Assembly (NCBI GenBank): GCA_963773605.1
Contig: CAVZBT010000012.1
Coordinates: forward strand, 372,001 to 436,000
Source of the DNA: CAVZBT01 sp963773605
GTDB lineage: Bacteria; Acidobacteriota; UBA6911
DNA: 64,000 nt
Direction of reading: 5' to 3'
The notes under the pieces were generated by a model that was not told the DNA's origin, did not search any database, and saw only the letters and a list, made by a program, of their open reading frames with translations. The position numbers and the translations under genes are program-made. Numbering within the stretch: the stretch's first letter is position 1; each line of letters starts with the position of its first letter. This document shows, one piece after another, positions 47,235-59,132 of this stretch.

Positions 47235-48212
47235 TCAGGCACTCAGCCCGGAGTTGTCGCCAAAGAGCGAGTCGACGAATGCCTCGGGCGAAAACTCGAG
47301 CAGGTCGTCGATGGATTCCCCCACCCCGATATAGCGCACCGGGATGCGCATCTCCTGGCAGATGCTGAACAGGATTCCCCCTTTGGCCGTGCCATCCAGC
47401 TTGGTGACGATCAACCCGGTGACTCCCGTGCTCTTCATGAATTCCTTGGCCTGGGCCAGCCCGTTCTGGCCGGTCGTGGCGTCGAGCACCAGCAGCACCT
47501 CGTGGGGCGATCCCGGCACTTTGCGCCCCGCCACCCGGCGCATTTTTTCCAGCTCCTGCATCAGGTTGCTGCGCGTATGCAGGCGGCCGGCGGTGTCGAC
47601 GATGACGATGTCGCACTGGCGCGCGGTGGCGGCCGCCAGCGCGTCGTGCAGGACCGCTGAGGGATCGGACCCGACCCTGCTCTTGACCAGTTCGGCCCCT
47701 GAACGCTCAACCCAAACCGTGAGCTGTTCGATAGCCGCAGGGCGGAACGTGTCGGCCGCGCAGACCAGCACTTTCTTGCCGTCCCTGGCCAGGCGCGCGG
47801 CAAGTTTTCCGACGGTCGTCGTCTTCCCGGTGCCGTTGACCCCGACGACCATCCAGACTTCCTGGGCGACCTCGGCCGGTTGCGCCTCCACCGCGGGCTT
47901 GGTTTCGAGGATGGCGAGCAGTTGCTTCCTGATGGAGGCGCGCACGTCTTCCGCGGTCCTGACCAGGTTCCGCCGGTGCTGTTCGCGTATGTCGTCCATG
48001 ATGCGGCTGGTGGCGCGGACCCCGAGATCGGCGCCCAGCAGTATGCCCTCGAGTTCTTCGAACGTGCTCTCGCCGAGCGTGGGGCTGCTCGAGAGGACCT
48101 GCTCGATGCGGGCGACGAGGTTGGTCTTCGTCGCACCGAGCGCCTGTTTCATGCGCTCGAAAAAGCCGGGTTTCTGCTCTGCGGCTTCCTTGGCGGATTT
48201 CCTGAAGAACAT
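47235..48212 (-). CDS. ftsY: signal recognition particle receptor FtsY
   Basis: The 325-residue SRP GTPase has an N domain (LGESTFEELEGILLGADLGV) and a G domain with GVNGTGKTTTVGKLAARLA, DTFRPAAIEQL, VDTAGRLHTRSNLMQEL, TKLDGTAKGG and GVGESIDDLLEFSPEAFV. With Ffh and 4.5S RNA it delivers nascent membrane proteins to the Sec translocon. It has a short N-terminus without the long acidic A domain of some species. ATG 48212 lies 2 bp after the birA stop. Confidence 0.96.
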   Translation of the reverse strand: MFFRKSAKEAAEQKPGFFERMKQALGATKTNLVARIEQVLSSSPTLGESTFEELEGILLGADLGVRATSRIMDDIREQHRRNLVRTAEDVRASIRKQLLAILETKPAVEAQPAEVAQEVWMVVGVNGTGKTTTVGKLAARLARDGKKVLVCAADTFRPAAIEQLTVWVERSGAELVKSRVGSDPSAVLHDALAAATARQCDIVIVDTAGRLHTRSNLMQELEKMRRVAGRKVPGSPHEVLLVLDATTGQNGLAQAKEFMKSTGVTGLIVTKLDGTAKGGILFSICQEMRIPVRYIGVGESIDDLLEFSPEAFVDSLFGDNSGLSA

Positions 48213-48214
48213 AG

Positions 48215-49197
48215 TCAATTCCCTGCCCCGCGCCGCACGGTCACGTCGCCGGCCAGGACGGTTTCCTCGGCTCCACCCGCCAGACGGACGCGCAGTGCGC
48301 CGATCTCGGTGAGACCGCACGTGACTCCCAGGCGTGTTCGCGCGCCATCGACAACCTGAACGGGGGTTCCCTCCCACATCGAGGAGCATGCCTTCCAGCG
48401 GTCCAGGAGGACTCCGTGGTGGCCCTCCTCGAACAGCGCATACACTGCCTGGAAGTGGTCGAGAAAACTGACCAGGAGAGCGCGCCGCGGCACGGCGACG
48501 CCGGCCTCGTCCTCGATGGACGTCGCCGTCTCGAACAGGTCCTCCGGGACGCTGCTTCGGCTGAGGTTAATGCCCACCCCGACGACGGCACCGGGATCTT
48601 CAGGCGCGCCCCATACCGTCTCGAGCAGGATACCGGCGACCTTGCGTCCGGACAAGAGCACGTCGTTTGGCCACTTCAGGTCGATGTCCGGCAGCCGGCC
48701 CGTGAGCGAGGGGGCCTGCCGCACTGTTTCGACCAGCGCCACCGCGGTCGCGTGCGTCAGAACAGGCCAGCGGATGAGCGGTTGTGACGGCCTGACGAGC
48801 AGCGAGAAATACAATCCTGCCCGGGCGGGCGAATTCCAGCGTCTTCCCTTCCGCCCTTTGCCGGAGGTTTGCTCTTCCGCACAGACAAGCAGCCCCCCGG
48901 GGACTCCTGCCCGTGCGCACGATGCTGCCTCGTCGTTGGTCGATCCAAGGCTGAAAAAGCCCGCGACGGTCAACCGGCGCCACGCCCGGGCAATGCTCTC
49001 CTGTTCTATCCAGGCAGGGACAAGCGCGTCCTCGTTTCGTTCCAGGACGGCGCGGCTGCCGGCGGCTCGGATGTCGTATCCCCACGCGCGGCACAGTTCG
49101 ATATCCCGCAGCGCTCCCGGTCCGAGTGGAAGCGGGAGCCCCGCCTTGCCCGCCCGGGCGAGCTCGTTCAGGATACCGGGCACCTCGATTCTGCCGG

Positions 49198-49201
<4 letters not shown>
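48215..49201 (-). CDS. birA: biotin-[acetyl-CoA-carboxylase] ligase
   Basis: The 328-residue protein has a small N-terminal wing-like region (residues 1-75), then the ligase core: FFSLGSTNDEAASCARAG, the biotinyl-AMP loop EEQTSGKGRKGRRWNSPA, PDIDLKWPNDVLLSGRKVAGIL and a C-terminal SH3-like domain. It attaches biotin to the carrier of acetyl-CoA carboxylase. The N-terminal region may be a winged-helix repressor domain as in bifunctional BirA, but its recognition helix is not clear. The ATG at 49201 overlaps the valS stop by four bases. Confidence 0.93.
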
Positions 49202-51884
<2,683 letters not shown>

Positions 51885-51958
51885 GCAAACCTCGAGGGGA
51901 AGCGAAGCGCAGCAACGGAATCCCGGGCGCGTCCGCAATGGTCCGTGTAAAAGGGTTT

Positions 51959-51987
51959 ATTTTATGCGAACTCGGAGTTGGAGTCTA
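51959..51987 (-). promoter_or_regulatory. predicted promoter upstream of valS
   Basis: On the minus strand TAGACT (51987-51982) and TAAAAT (51964-51959) are 17 bp apart, in the 207-bp gap between the response regulator and valS. Transcription would begin near 51952, giving a leader of about 65 bases with the GAGG site before the ATG at 51884. Confidence 0.5.
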
Positions 51988-52091
51988 GGAGGCCGCAGTC
52001 CATAGGAGCGGCACAGGGTTCGTGCCTTGCGCACTCAGTCCTTTTTTGTGTCGGCGGTGATGCTTCTTCGCAGCTGCAGAGGGTGGTCGCG

Positions 52092-53024
52092 TCAGGACTG
52101 GACCGTCGGCGGCAGCCCCTTTTCATTGAGCATCTGGCGGATCATGATTTCGGCGAGTTCCGGGATCACTTCCCAGGCCACCTCCCGAATAACATCGGGC
52201 GACATGCGGCGGACCACACGGTCTACGATGAGATTCACGATCTCCTCGGGGAGCTCCACGCCCTCTGCGGCTTCGTCCGGCAGCCGCGTTCCCGGGAAAG
52301 GGATCACCTGGGGTGCGGCTGCGAGGCGCGGCTTCACTTCCGCAACCGGCTCGGGCTGCTCCGGTGGTGCAAGCGCCGGCTGGCCGACCCCTGTCGGGGC
52401 CGGCTCGACAGCAGGCGGCGGTTCCTCGGGCGCCTGGCGGGCGGCGGCGGGCTGGACAGGAACGGGTTGCAGGGCTGCGGCAAGCATCTGCGGCGCGAAG
52501 ACGTCGAGGATTCGTCCGTCTCCCAGAAACGAGTCGCGCGCGCGCGCGCTGACCAGGGGGCGTTCGCCCGCTCCGGCAGCCCGGGCCAATGCAGGCGTTG
52601 GGGTACCCGGGGGCTCCGTCGGCGCCGGGCTCGCGGCCGCTGCGCAAGCGGGGGCCGCGCGCTCAATGAGAGACCGAACGAGTTGAATCAGTTCGGACGT
52701 GTCGAATGGTTTGGTCAGGTGACCATCCGCCCGCACCCTCGCCGCCTCGGCGTCGTCGAATGGCTCAAAAGTCCCGACCAGCAGCACGACCGGGGTTCCG
52801 GCAAGTTCGGCGTCTCCTTTGACCTTCGAGCAAACCTCGTACCCGTTGAGGCCCGGCATGAACACGTCGGCAAGGATGATGTCGGGCCGCAGGGCATACG
52901 CCCTTTCCACCGCCTGATCGCCGCTGGAAACCGCCTCGATCGCGACGTCTTCCCCCGCAAACGTCAGCTGGACCACTTTCTGAATCGTGACACTATCGTC
53001 TGCGACCAGGAGCTTTCTTGTCAT
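52092..53024 (-). CDS. response regulator receiver protein with helical C-terminal domain
   Basis: The 310-residue protein has a receiver domain at residues 1-120 (KLLVADDSVTIQKVVQLTF, phospho-acceptor Asp in PDIILADVFMPGLNG, Lys in DGHLTKPFDTSEL), a Pro/Ala-rich linker of about 130 residues, and a short conserved helical end (EEIVNLIVDRVVRRMSPDVI). No DNA-binding or enzymatic output domain is visible, so it probably acts by protein contact. It lies 7 bp downstream of bamD. No histidine kinase is in the window. Confidence 0.88.
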   Translation of the reverse strand: MTRKLLVADDSVTIQKVVQLTFAGEDVAIEAVSSGDQAVERAYALRPDIILADVFMPGLNGYEVCSKVKGDAELAGTPVVLLVGTFEPFDDAEAARVRADGHLTKPFDTSELIQLVRSLIERAAPACAAAASPAPTEPPGTPTPALARAAGAGERPLVSARARDSFLGDGRILDVFAPQMLAAALQPVPVQPAAARQAPEEPPPAVEPAPTGVGQPALAPPEQPEPVAEVKPRLAAAPQVIPFPGTRLPDEAAEGVELPEEIVNLIVDRVVRRMSPDVIREVAWEVIPELAEIMIRQMLNEKGLPPTVQS

Positions 53025-53031
53025 AACCCAC

Positions 53032-54189
53032 TCAGGACGGTTTCTTCGTGTTCTTTTTTTTGTTGTTCTTCCCTACGACTTTTTTCTTGTCTCCGTTCTT
53101 ATCGGAGGCCTGCTGCGAACCGTTAGCACCGGCTGAGCCCAGGACCGCCGACTGCTCCGTCTGGCCGGAAGCATCTTTCTTCAGGATAGCCTCGATCTGG
53201 ACGCCGTCGCCTGCGGTGCCCGTCTGTCCGGCCTGGACCGCCGCGGCTTCGGCTTTCTGCGCTTCGATGGTCTTTTTCGCGAGCTCGTAACGGTCCTGGT
53301 TGCCCATGAAGCCGAGTGCGGTCAGGAAGCTGGTGAAAGGCTTCAGCGGCGAGAATGGCTCGGGCTGTTTCAGGTTGCCCTGGTTTCTCGCGGCCGCCTG
53401 CTGGTCGACGGTGGGCACGGATTTCCCAAGCTTTTCAAGCCGATTCTTGGCCTCGTCATAAAACGCGCTGAAAGGGAATCCCTTGGCGAGCTCGCTGTAG
53501 TATATCGCCGCTTCGTCCGGGTTTTCGGTCTTCTCGAGGGATTCGGCAAGGCGAAAGAGCGTTTCGTCCATGCCGGCGAAGTCCTTGTAGCTTTCGGCAA
53601 TCTCCTTGAAGCGTGATTTTGCGCCGACGTAGTTCCCCTTCTGGGCATAAAACATACCCACGCCAAAATCGGATTGTGCGAGATTCTCCTGGACCTCCTT
53701 CAGGTATTGCTTTGCCATCGGAACGTAATCGCTGTCGGGGAACGTCTCGAGAAACCGCTTGATCGCCGCCTCCGCCTTCACCGAGTACGTAGGATCCCGA
53801 TCGGGGGAGCGCATCATTTTCATGTTGAGCGACACGATCTTCATCTGGGCGTCGGCGGCTTTCGGGTTCGTAGGGAAGAAGATGATGAAGTTCTTGTACT
53901 GCTCCTCGGCCTGCAGGTAGTTCTCGGTGGATCCTTCGCTGTAGAACGAATCGCCGATGGCGAGGTAGGAATCCGCGGCCATATCGCTGTCGGGATAGGT
54001 ATTGATCAGCGTTTGAAACGCGAGGCGCGCCTTGATGTACTGGCTCTTCTTGAGGTAGTCGTCCCCCGTCTCGTACAGGGTTCGGTCGGGCGGGACGACG
54101 CTCTTCTGCAGCTTGGCGCCTTTTTGACCGCAGCCGGCCAGGACGAGCGCCCAAAGAGAAAGCAGCGCGATGGTTTTGACTGGTCGCAT
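53032..54189 (-). CDS. bamD: BamD-like outer-membrane assembly lipoprotein
   Basis: The 385-residue protein has a lipoprotein signal ending in LVLAGC, then TPR repeats typical of BamD (LYETGDDYLKKSQYIKARLA, FQTLINTYPDSDMAADSYLA, AIKRFLETFPDSDYVPMAKQ). It is longer than BamD of proteobacteria (about 245 residues) because of a C-terminal tail rich in Gln, Ala and finally Lys/Asn (KKKVVGKNNKKKNTKKPS). It should be part of the outer-membrane protein insertion machinery. GGAGGTAAGGTC precedes the ATG. Other lipoprotein TPR proteins are a possible alternative. Confidence 0.85.
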   Translation of the reverse strand: MRPVKTIALLSLWALVLAGCGQKGAKLQKSVVPPDRTLYETGDDYLKKSQYIKARLAFQTLINTYPDSDMAADSYLAIGDSFYSEGSTENYLQAEEQYKNFIIFFPTNPKAADAQMKIVSLNMKMMRSPDRDPTYSVKAEAAIKRFLETFPDSDYVPMAKQYLKEVQENLAQSDFGVGMFYAQKGNYVGAKSRFKEIAESYKDFAGMDETLFRLAESLEKTENPDEAAIYYSELAKGFPFSAFYDEAKNRLEKLGKSVPTVDQQAAARNQGNLKQPEPFSPLKPFTSFLTALGFMGNQDRYELAKKTIEAQKAEAAAVQAGQTGTAGDGVQIEAILKKDASGQTEQSAVLGSAGANGSQQASDKNGDKKKVVGKNNKKKNTKKPS

Positions 54190-54224
54190 GACCTTACCTC
54201 CAAAAGCGAGGACCGAAGTCCGGG

Positions 54225-54917
54225 TCAGGTAGTCTCGAGGACCCGGGAGTGCCGGTCGGCTATGTCTTTCATGCCGCGGGTAGCATTCGTCGCACCGTCG
54301 GGGGCCCTGAAAATGGCCGACCCGGCGACGATGATCTCCGCACCGGCACCAAGGACGTTGTCCAGATTGTCGAGGCCGATTCCGCCATCCACCTCGATCC
54401 GGGCGTCACATCCATAAGACGTAATCATCTCTCGAAGTTTTCGGATTTTTTGCTGCGCCGAAGGAATAAACGCCTGGCCCCCGAATCCAGGGTTGACGCT
54501 CATCACCAGGACGTAATCTGCCTGCGGCAGTACCTCCTCGAGAAAACTCAGGGGGGTAGAGGGATTTACCGCGACACCCGCCCGGAGCCCATAACTCTGG
54601 ATGAACTGCAGGGTGCGGTTCAAATGCGGGTCCGTTTCCACATGCACGGAGATCCAGTTTGCGCCGGCCCGGGCCAGGTCCTGCACATAGCGGGCCGGTT
54701 CGGAAACCATGAGATGCGTGTCCAGAGGAAGCCTGGTAACCTTGCGGATGGACGCTACCACGGGCGGACCTATAGTGATGTTCGGGACGAAGTGCCCGTC
54801 CATGATGTCGAGGTGCAAAAGGTCTGCTCCTCCCGCTTCCACGCTCTCGATTTCTCGGGCCAGATTAGCAAAGTCGGCGGCGAGAATGGAAGGCGCGATT
54901 TCGATAGTGCGTCCCAA
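54225..54917 (-). CDS. rpe: ribulose-phosphate 3-epimerase
   Basis: The 230-residue TIM-barrel enzyme has APSILAADFANLAREIESVE, LHLDIMDGHFVPNITIGPPV, the signature MSVNPGFGGQAFIP and the phosphate-binding EVDGGIGLDN with GSAIF near the C-terminus. It interconverts ribulose 5-phosphate and xylulose 5-phosphate in the pentose phosphate pathway. No ATG is available; TTG 54917 gives the usual length, and TTG 54977 is a longer alternative. It lies 78 bp downstream of rsmB. Confidence 0.93.
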   Translation of the reverse strand: MGRTIEIAPSILAADFANLAREIESVEAGGADLLHLDIMDGHFVPNITIGPPVVASIRKVTRLPLDTHLMVSEPARYVQDLARAGANWISVHVETDPHLNRTLQFIQSYGLRAGVAVNPSTPLSFLEEVLPQADYVLVMSVNPGFGGQAFIPSAQQKIRKLREMITSYGCDARIEVDGGIGLDNLDNVLGAGAEIIVAGSAIFRAPDGATNATRGMKDIADRHSRVLETT

Positions 54918-54995
54918 GGATCGTTTTTCACCTTCTCCTATCCGGCGCAGGGTAACACAGCAGCAATCAAGATTCAAGGCAGATGGCTTGTAAGT

Positions 54996-56276
54996 CTAAC
55001 AGCGGCGCAACATTAACGCTCCAAAGAACCCGTCCCAGCGGCGCTCCGACGGGAAGGTCCGAAGCGTGCCGCGGCCATCGAGCCAAGCCTCGACGCCCTC
55101 CGGGAAACTCGGCCGGTTCAACTCGAATTCCGGGTGCAAGGTCAGAAACGCGTCGACGATCTGTTCGTTTTCCTCGGGTTCCGTGGAACAGGTGGAGTAC
55201 AGGAGATAACCTCCGGCGCGCACGGCGCTTGCCGCCGACTGCAGTATTTCGCCTTGCAGCCGCGCTATGCCGGGCAATTCTGCCGGGTTGAAGCGCCACC
55301 TGATTTCCGGATTGCGTCTCAGGGTGCCCAGGCCGGAACAGGGGACGTCTGCCAGCACCGCGTCAAAAGTGCGCATGAACGGCGGAGCCGCCCGTGCGTC
55401 CAGCACGATGACCTGCGGCTGTCCTCCCTGCAGGCCCGACAGGACTTGAGCCATACGCCGGGCGCGACCCGGTCGCCGGTCGCTCGACACCACGCAGCCG
55501 TCCCTGCCCACCGCCGCGTGCAAAATGGCGGCTTTTCCCCCGGGGGCGGCACATGCGTCCCAGATCCGCCAGCCCTCGACATTCCCGAAGAGGTGGGGGA
55601 TCAGCTGGGAGGCCTCGTCCTGGAAGTGCGCGACCGATTCCGGGACGGAGCATGGTTCTGTCACAAGGTAAGCGCCAGGAACGATCGCGGACGGAGCCCC
55701 GCGAAAGGCGCCGGGCGGGTCCGGAGGATACAGCCTGCAGGCGCGCCCGGGAGCCTCGTTCAGCGATAACGCAAAAGCCCGGCTGCGCTCGTAGCCCCAG
55801 CGACGTTCCCACCGGCTCCACAACCACTCCGGAACAGAGCAGCGCACCCACGCGGGGCACTCTTGGCCGAAGCCGTCCTGGTTCCAGGGAGTAGTGCGGC
55901 CGAGCTGCCTCAGGATCGCATTGACAAAGCCGGCGGCACCCTTCCCTGCTCCGTTCTTTGCGAGCTCGACAGCGTCGTCCACCGCAGCGTGGTCGGGAAC
56001 CCGATCCATGCGCCAGAGCTGATACACCGCCATCCGGAGTGTGATGCGGATCCCGGGATCGACACGGTCCCACGGGCGGGCGCTCACCCCCGCCAGCATG
56101 TGATCGATCAGCGCACGCCAGCGCAGGACGCCGTAGACCAATTCGGTCGCCATGTGCCGGTCGCGCTCTTCGAGGGCGGCCATGCCGGGCGCGTTCAAGG
56201 CAGAGTCGCTGTAGGCGCTTCGAAGTTCGACCTCCGCGAGCACGTCGTAAGCGAACCGGCGGGCGGCAGAGATCAC
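54996..56276 (-). CDS. rsmB: 16S rRNA cytosine-C5 methyltransferase RsmB
   Basis: The 426-residue protein begins with a NusB-like domain (ARRFAYDVLAEVELRSAYSD, ELVYGVLRWRALIDHML) and continues with the SAM-dependent m5C methyltransferase fold: DACAAPGGKAAIL, LADVPCSGLGTLRRNPEIRW with the conserved Pro-Cys, and YSTCSTEPEENE with the catalytic Cys. It methylates C967 of 16S rRNA in E. coli numbering. The GTG start at 56276 overlaps the fmt stop as GTGA. The def-fmt-rsmB order is common in bacteria. Confidence 0.94.
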   Translation of the reverse strand: MISAARRFAYDVLAEVELRSAYSDSALNAPGMAALEERDRHMATELVYGVLRWRALIDHMLAGVSARPWDRVDPGIRITLRMAVYQLWRMDRVPDHAAVDDAVELAKNGAGKGAAGFVNAILRQLGRTTPWNQDGFGQECPAWVRCSVPEWLWSRWERRWGYERSRAFALSLNEAPGRACRLYPPDPPGAFRGAPSAIVPGAYLVTEPCSVPESVAHFQDEASQLIPHLFGNVEGWRIWDACAAPGGKAAILHAAVGRDGCVVSSDRRPGRARRMAQVLSGLQGGQPQVIVLDARAAPPFMRTFDAVLADVPCSGLGTLRRNPEIRWRFNPAELPGIARLQGEILQSAASAVRAGGYLLYSTCSTEPEENEQIVDAFLTLHPEFELNRPSFPEGVEAWLDGRGTLRTFPSERRWDGFFGALMLRRC

Positions 56277-57241
56277 GGGCGTTCCCCGGAAGCGGCGGGG
56301 CCCAGGATCCGATCACCCGAGCGCAACCGCGCACCGACCGCCAAGTCGCGTCCCAAAACTCGCTTGCGGCTTTCGAGCTGGACCTCCAGCAGTTCAATCA
56401 CACCGTTGCCGCCGCATGCAACCAGCATTCCCTGGCCTGACAATCCGACGAAAGTTCCCGGCTCCAGATCGGCTATGCCCGCGTCGCAAGCAGCGGGCAG
56501 GCTGCGCAGGACCTGCATTCTCTGACCCTGGAATGTGGTAAAGGCGAAAGGCCAGGGATGGAGCGCCCGAACTCTGTCGTGGATGGCGCGAGCGTTCTGG
56601 CGCCAGTCGATCTCGCCCATTTCCTTCCTGATCCGCGGCGCCAGGGTCGCCCCGGTGTCGTCCTGAGGAGTCGCGGAGATCGTCCCTGCCGCAAGGCCGT
56701 CCAGCGTGGGGATGAGCAACTCGGCGCCCACCGTGGCAAGCTCGGACATCAGATCACCTCCAGTCACAGTGGGACTGATCGCCACCTCCCGGCGCAGGAG
56801 CATCGGACCGGTGTCCATACCCTCGTCCATCAACATCGTCGTGATCCCCGTGACCGTGTCGCCGTTCAGGATGGCCCAGGTGACAGGTGCCGCACCTCGG
56901 TAGCGCGGCAGGAGGGACGCGTGAACGTTTACGGGTCCTATGCGGGGCAACCCCAGCAGGCAGCCCGGTAGTATCTGCCCATAGGCCACGACGACCAGGA
57001 AATCCGGGGACAGTGGCGCGATGAGCGCCCGGTTTTCCTCGTGCCGGATCTTTTCCGGCTGGTGGACTTCGATGCCGGCCCGCAGGGCGAGTTCCTTGAC
57101 AGGCGGGGCGTGCAAGGCGTGGCCGCGTCCCGCCGGGCGGTCGGGCTGCGTGAATACCGCGCAGACTTCGTACGGACTGTCCAGGAGAGCCTGAAGGGAG
57201 GGGACCGCGAAATTCGGCGTGCCCAGGAAGACGACACGCAT
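56273..57241 (-). CDS. fmt: methionyl-tRNA formyltransferase
   Basis: The 322-residue protein begins MRVVFLGTPNFAVPSLQALL, has the folate-binding signature VNVHASLLPRYRGAAPVTWA and the C-terminal OB-like domain. It formylates the initiator methionyl-tRNA with 10-formyltetrahydrofolate. ATG 57241 matches the family start and lies 5 bp after the def stop; ATG 57253 inside def is an alternative. It is next to def, whose product removes the same formyl group, the usual pairing. Confidence 0.95.
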   Translation of the reverse strand: MRVVFLGTPNFAVPSLQALLDSPYEVCAVFTQPDRPAGRGHALHAPPVKELALRAGIEVHQPEKIRHEENRALIAPLSPDFLVVVAYGQILPGCLLGLPRIGPVNVHASLLPRYRGAAPVTWAILNGDTVTGITTMLMDEGMDTGPMLLRREVAISPTVTGGDLMSELATVGAELLIPTLDGLAAGTISATPQDDTGATLAPRIRKEMGEIDWRQNARAIHDRVRALHPWPFAFTTFQGQRMQVLRSLPAACDAGIADLEPGTFVGLSGQGMLVACGGNGVIELLEVQLESRKRVLGRDLAVGARLRSGDRILGPAASGERP

Positions 57242-57246
57242 ACGGT

Positions 57247-57756
57247 TTACCATTCGCCGGCCTTGGCGAGTTTCTTGATTTTGTTTCGAATCAGGTTCCG
57301 CTTGAGGACACTCAGGTGGTCGATAAACAGGAGACCGTGCAGATGATCGATTTCATGGCTGAGGCAGCGCGCCAGCAAGCCCTCCCCTGCGATTTCGAGC
57401 GCCTCGCCGTGAATGCCCTGCCCTCTTACGACAATCTTGCGCGGACGCATGATAGTGTCGCTGAAATCGGGAATACTCAGGCACCCCTCTTCGCTTTTCT
57501 GTTCGCCCTCCACCGAGACGATTTCCGGGTTGCAGATGACAATCAGCTGATTTTGATCCTCGCCGACGGACAGATCGATGGTCGCAAGCCGGATGTTGAC
57601 CCCGACCTGGTTTGCGGCGAGTCCGATGCCGGGGGCGCTGTACATCGTCTCGATCATGTTCCGGGCGAGTTTTTCCAGCTCTCCGTTGAAGTCGTCTACG
57701 GAATCGCTGCCGGTCTTGAGCTCCGTCGCCCCGTACTTGAGGATGGGCAGTAGCAT
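57247..57756 (-). CDS. def: peptide deformylase
   Basis: The 169-residue metalloenzyme shows the three deformylase motifs: GIGLAANQVG near residue 44, EEGCLSIP near residue 88 with the metal Cys, and HEIDHLHG near residue 134 with the two metal His and the catalytic Glu. It removes the N-formyl group from nascent proteins. The start MLLPILKYGATEL fits the family, so its position is secure. A promoter ends eight bases upstream, so the message should be essentially leaderless. Confidence 0.96.
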   Translation of the reverse strand: MLLPILKYGATELKTGSDSVDDFNGELEKLARNMIETMYSAPGIGLAANQVGVNIRLATIDLSVGEDQNQLIVICNPEIVSVEGEQKSEEGCLSIPDFSDTIMRPRKIVVRGQGIHGEALEIAGEGLLARCLSHEIDHLHGLLFIDHLSVLKRNLIRNKIKKLAKAGEW

Positions 57757-57764
57757 AAATGAAG

Positions 57765-57793
57765 ATTCTAATGGATATAACCCGTCTTGTCCA
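57765..57793 (-). promoter_or_regulatory. predicted promoter of def-fmt-rsmB, probably leaderless
   Basis: On the minus strand TGGACA (57793-57788) and TAGAAT (57770-57765) are 17 bp apart. The transcription start about seven bases on, near 57758, is one base before the def ATG at 57756. No Shine-Dalgarno sequence precedes def. Confidence 0.65.
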
Positions 57794-57831
57794 GTGGTCG
57801 CGTCCCTCCGGCGCGCCCCGGAGCGGTTCTT

Positions 57832-59004
57832 TCAGTAATCTTGGAGCATCCTGCAATAGCTGCGATAGTTCGCCTCGGTCTCGCCCATCGAGTCGCCGCC
57901 GAATTTGTCCAGAAATGCGCCGGCCAGCACAAGGGCGGTCATCGCCTCTGCGATGACGCCGGCGGCCGGCACCACACAGGTGTCGCTGCGTTCGAATGCC
58001 GCCTCGAACGCCTCCTTGGTGCGGAGGTCGGCCGACATCAGGGGTTTCCGCAACGTCGGGATCGGTTTCATGTATACGCGCGCCCTCACGTCCGAGCCGT
58101 TGGTGATGCCCGCCTCCATTCCTCCGGCGCGGTTGGTTTTGCGGTAAAACCGGCGGGATTCACGATCGTAGAAGATCTCGTCGTGGACTTGCGAGCCAAA
58201 CGCGCCGGCGGCTTCGACCCCGGTTCCCAACTCCACCGCTTTGGCGGCCGGTATGCTCATGAGCGCCTGGGCGAGGGCGCCATCCAACTTGCGATCCCAC
58301 TGGGTGTGCGAGCCGAGACCGGGAGGAACCGCTGCAGCAACCACCTCGACGACGCCGCCCAGCGTGTCGCCGGCGGTGCGCGCCTTGTCGATCTGCTCCA
58401 TCATCAGGGGGACAGCGGCGGCATCTGCGCAGGGCAGTGGGGATTCCGGGTCGAGCTTGAGGATATCCGCCGCCTCGAGGAGGCGGTATTTCTCGGACAC
58501 CCAGACCTCCCCAATAGCCAGAACGTGAGATCTGACCGCTATTCCGAACCGGCGCAGGAAGAGGTGACAGAGGGCCCCGATCGCGACGCGCGCCGCCGTT
58601 TCCCTGGCGCTGGCCCGTTCGAGAAGATCGCGCGCATCGTAGGTCTGGTGCTTGAGGGCGCCTGCGAGATCGACGTGACCCGGGCGCGGCCTCGTCACAG
58701 GGCGAACGTTGGATCCCTCGGCAACCGGCTCGGCCGACATTGGGATCTCCCAGTGAGACCAGTCCTTATTGCGGATCATCAGGGTGATGGGGCTACCCAG
58801 GGTTCGCCCGTGGCGAATCCCCGACAGCACTTCCGCCTCGTCTTTCTCGATCTTCATGCGGCCGCCGCGCCCATACCCAAGCTGGCGGCGGTGCAACTCG
58901 AAATTGATGAATCCAGCGTCCACCGGGAGTCCCGAAGGAAGTCCTTCGAGAATTCCGACCAGGCATTTCCCGTGCGACTCGCCACTGGTAACGTAGCGGA
59001 GCAT
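57832..59004 (-). CDS. aroC: chorismate synthase
   Basis: The 390-residue FMN-dependent enzyme shows the three chorismate synthase signatures: GESHGKCLVGILEGLP at the start, RPRPGHVDLAGALKH with ERASARETAARVAIGA near residue 125, and the C-terminal RSDTCVVPAAGVIAEAMTAL. It makes chorismate from 5-enolpyruvylshikimate 3-phosphate, the last common step of aromatic synthesis. ATG 59004 is the usual family start, with AAGGAG 11 bases upstream. It diverges from mlaE. No other aromatic genes are adjacent. Confidence 0.96.
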   Translation of the reverse strand: MLRYVTSGESHGKCLVGILEGLPSGLPVDAGFINFELHRRQLGYGRGGRMKIEKDEAEVLSGIRHGRTLGSPITLMIRNKDWSHWEIPMSAEPVAEGSNVRPVTRPRPGHVDLAGALKHQTYDARDLLERASARETAARVAIGALCHLFLRRFGIAVRSHVLAIGEVWVSEKYRLLEAADILKLDPESPLPCADAAAVPLMMEQIDKARTAGDTLGGVVEVVAAAVPPGLGSHTQWDRKLDGALAQALMSIPAAKAVELGTGVEAAGAFGSQVHDEIFYDRESRRFYRKTNRAGGMEAGITNGSDVRARVYMKPIPTLRKPLMSADLRTKEAFEAAFERSDTCVVPAAGVIAEAMTALVLAGAFLDKFGGDSMGETEANYRSYCRMLQDY

Positions 59005-59040
59005 CAGCGCACCCACTCCTTTTCAAAACTCGCGAAAGTC

Positions 59041-59069
59041 CGTACAAGTCAAAAGCTTAGAGCTATAAT
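59041..59069 (+). promoter_or_regulatory. possible promoter of the mla operon
   Basis: A perfect TATAAT lies at 59064-59069 in the aroC/mlaE gap. The hexamer 17 bp upstream (CGTACA, 59041-59046) is a poor -35 match. On the opposite strand the same AT-rich stretch reads TATTAT and may serve aroC. Confidence 0.35.
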
Positions 59070-59132
59070 ACTGCGCCTTTGTTCTTGACTTGGCAATCCG
59101 CGCACCAATACACTTTCGCAGGGTCGACGACG

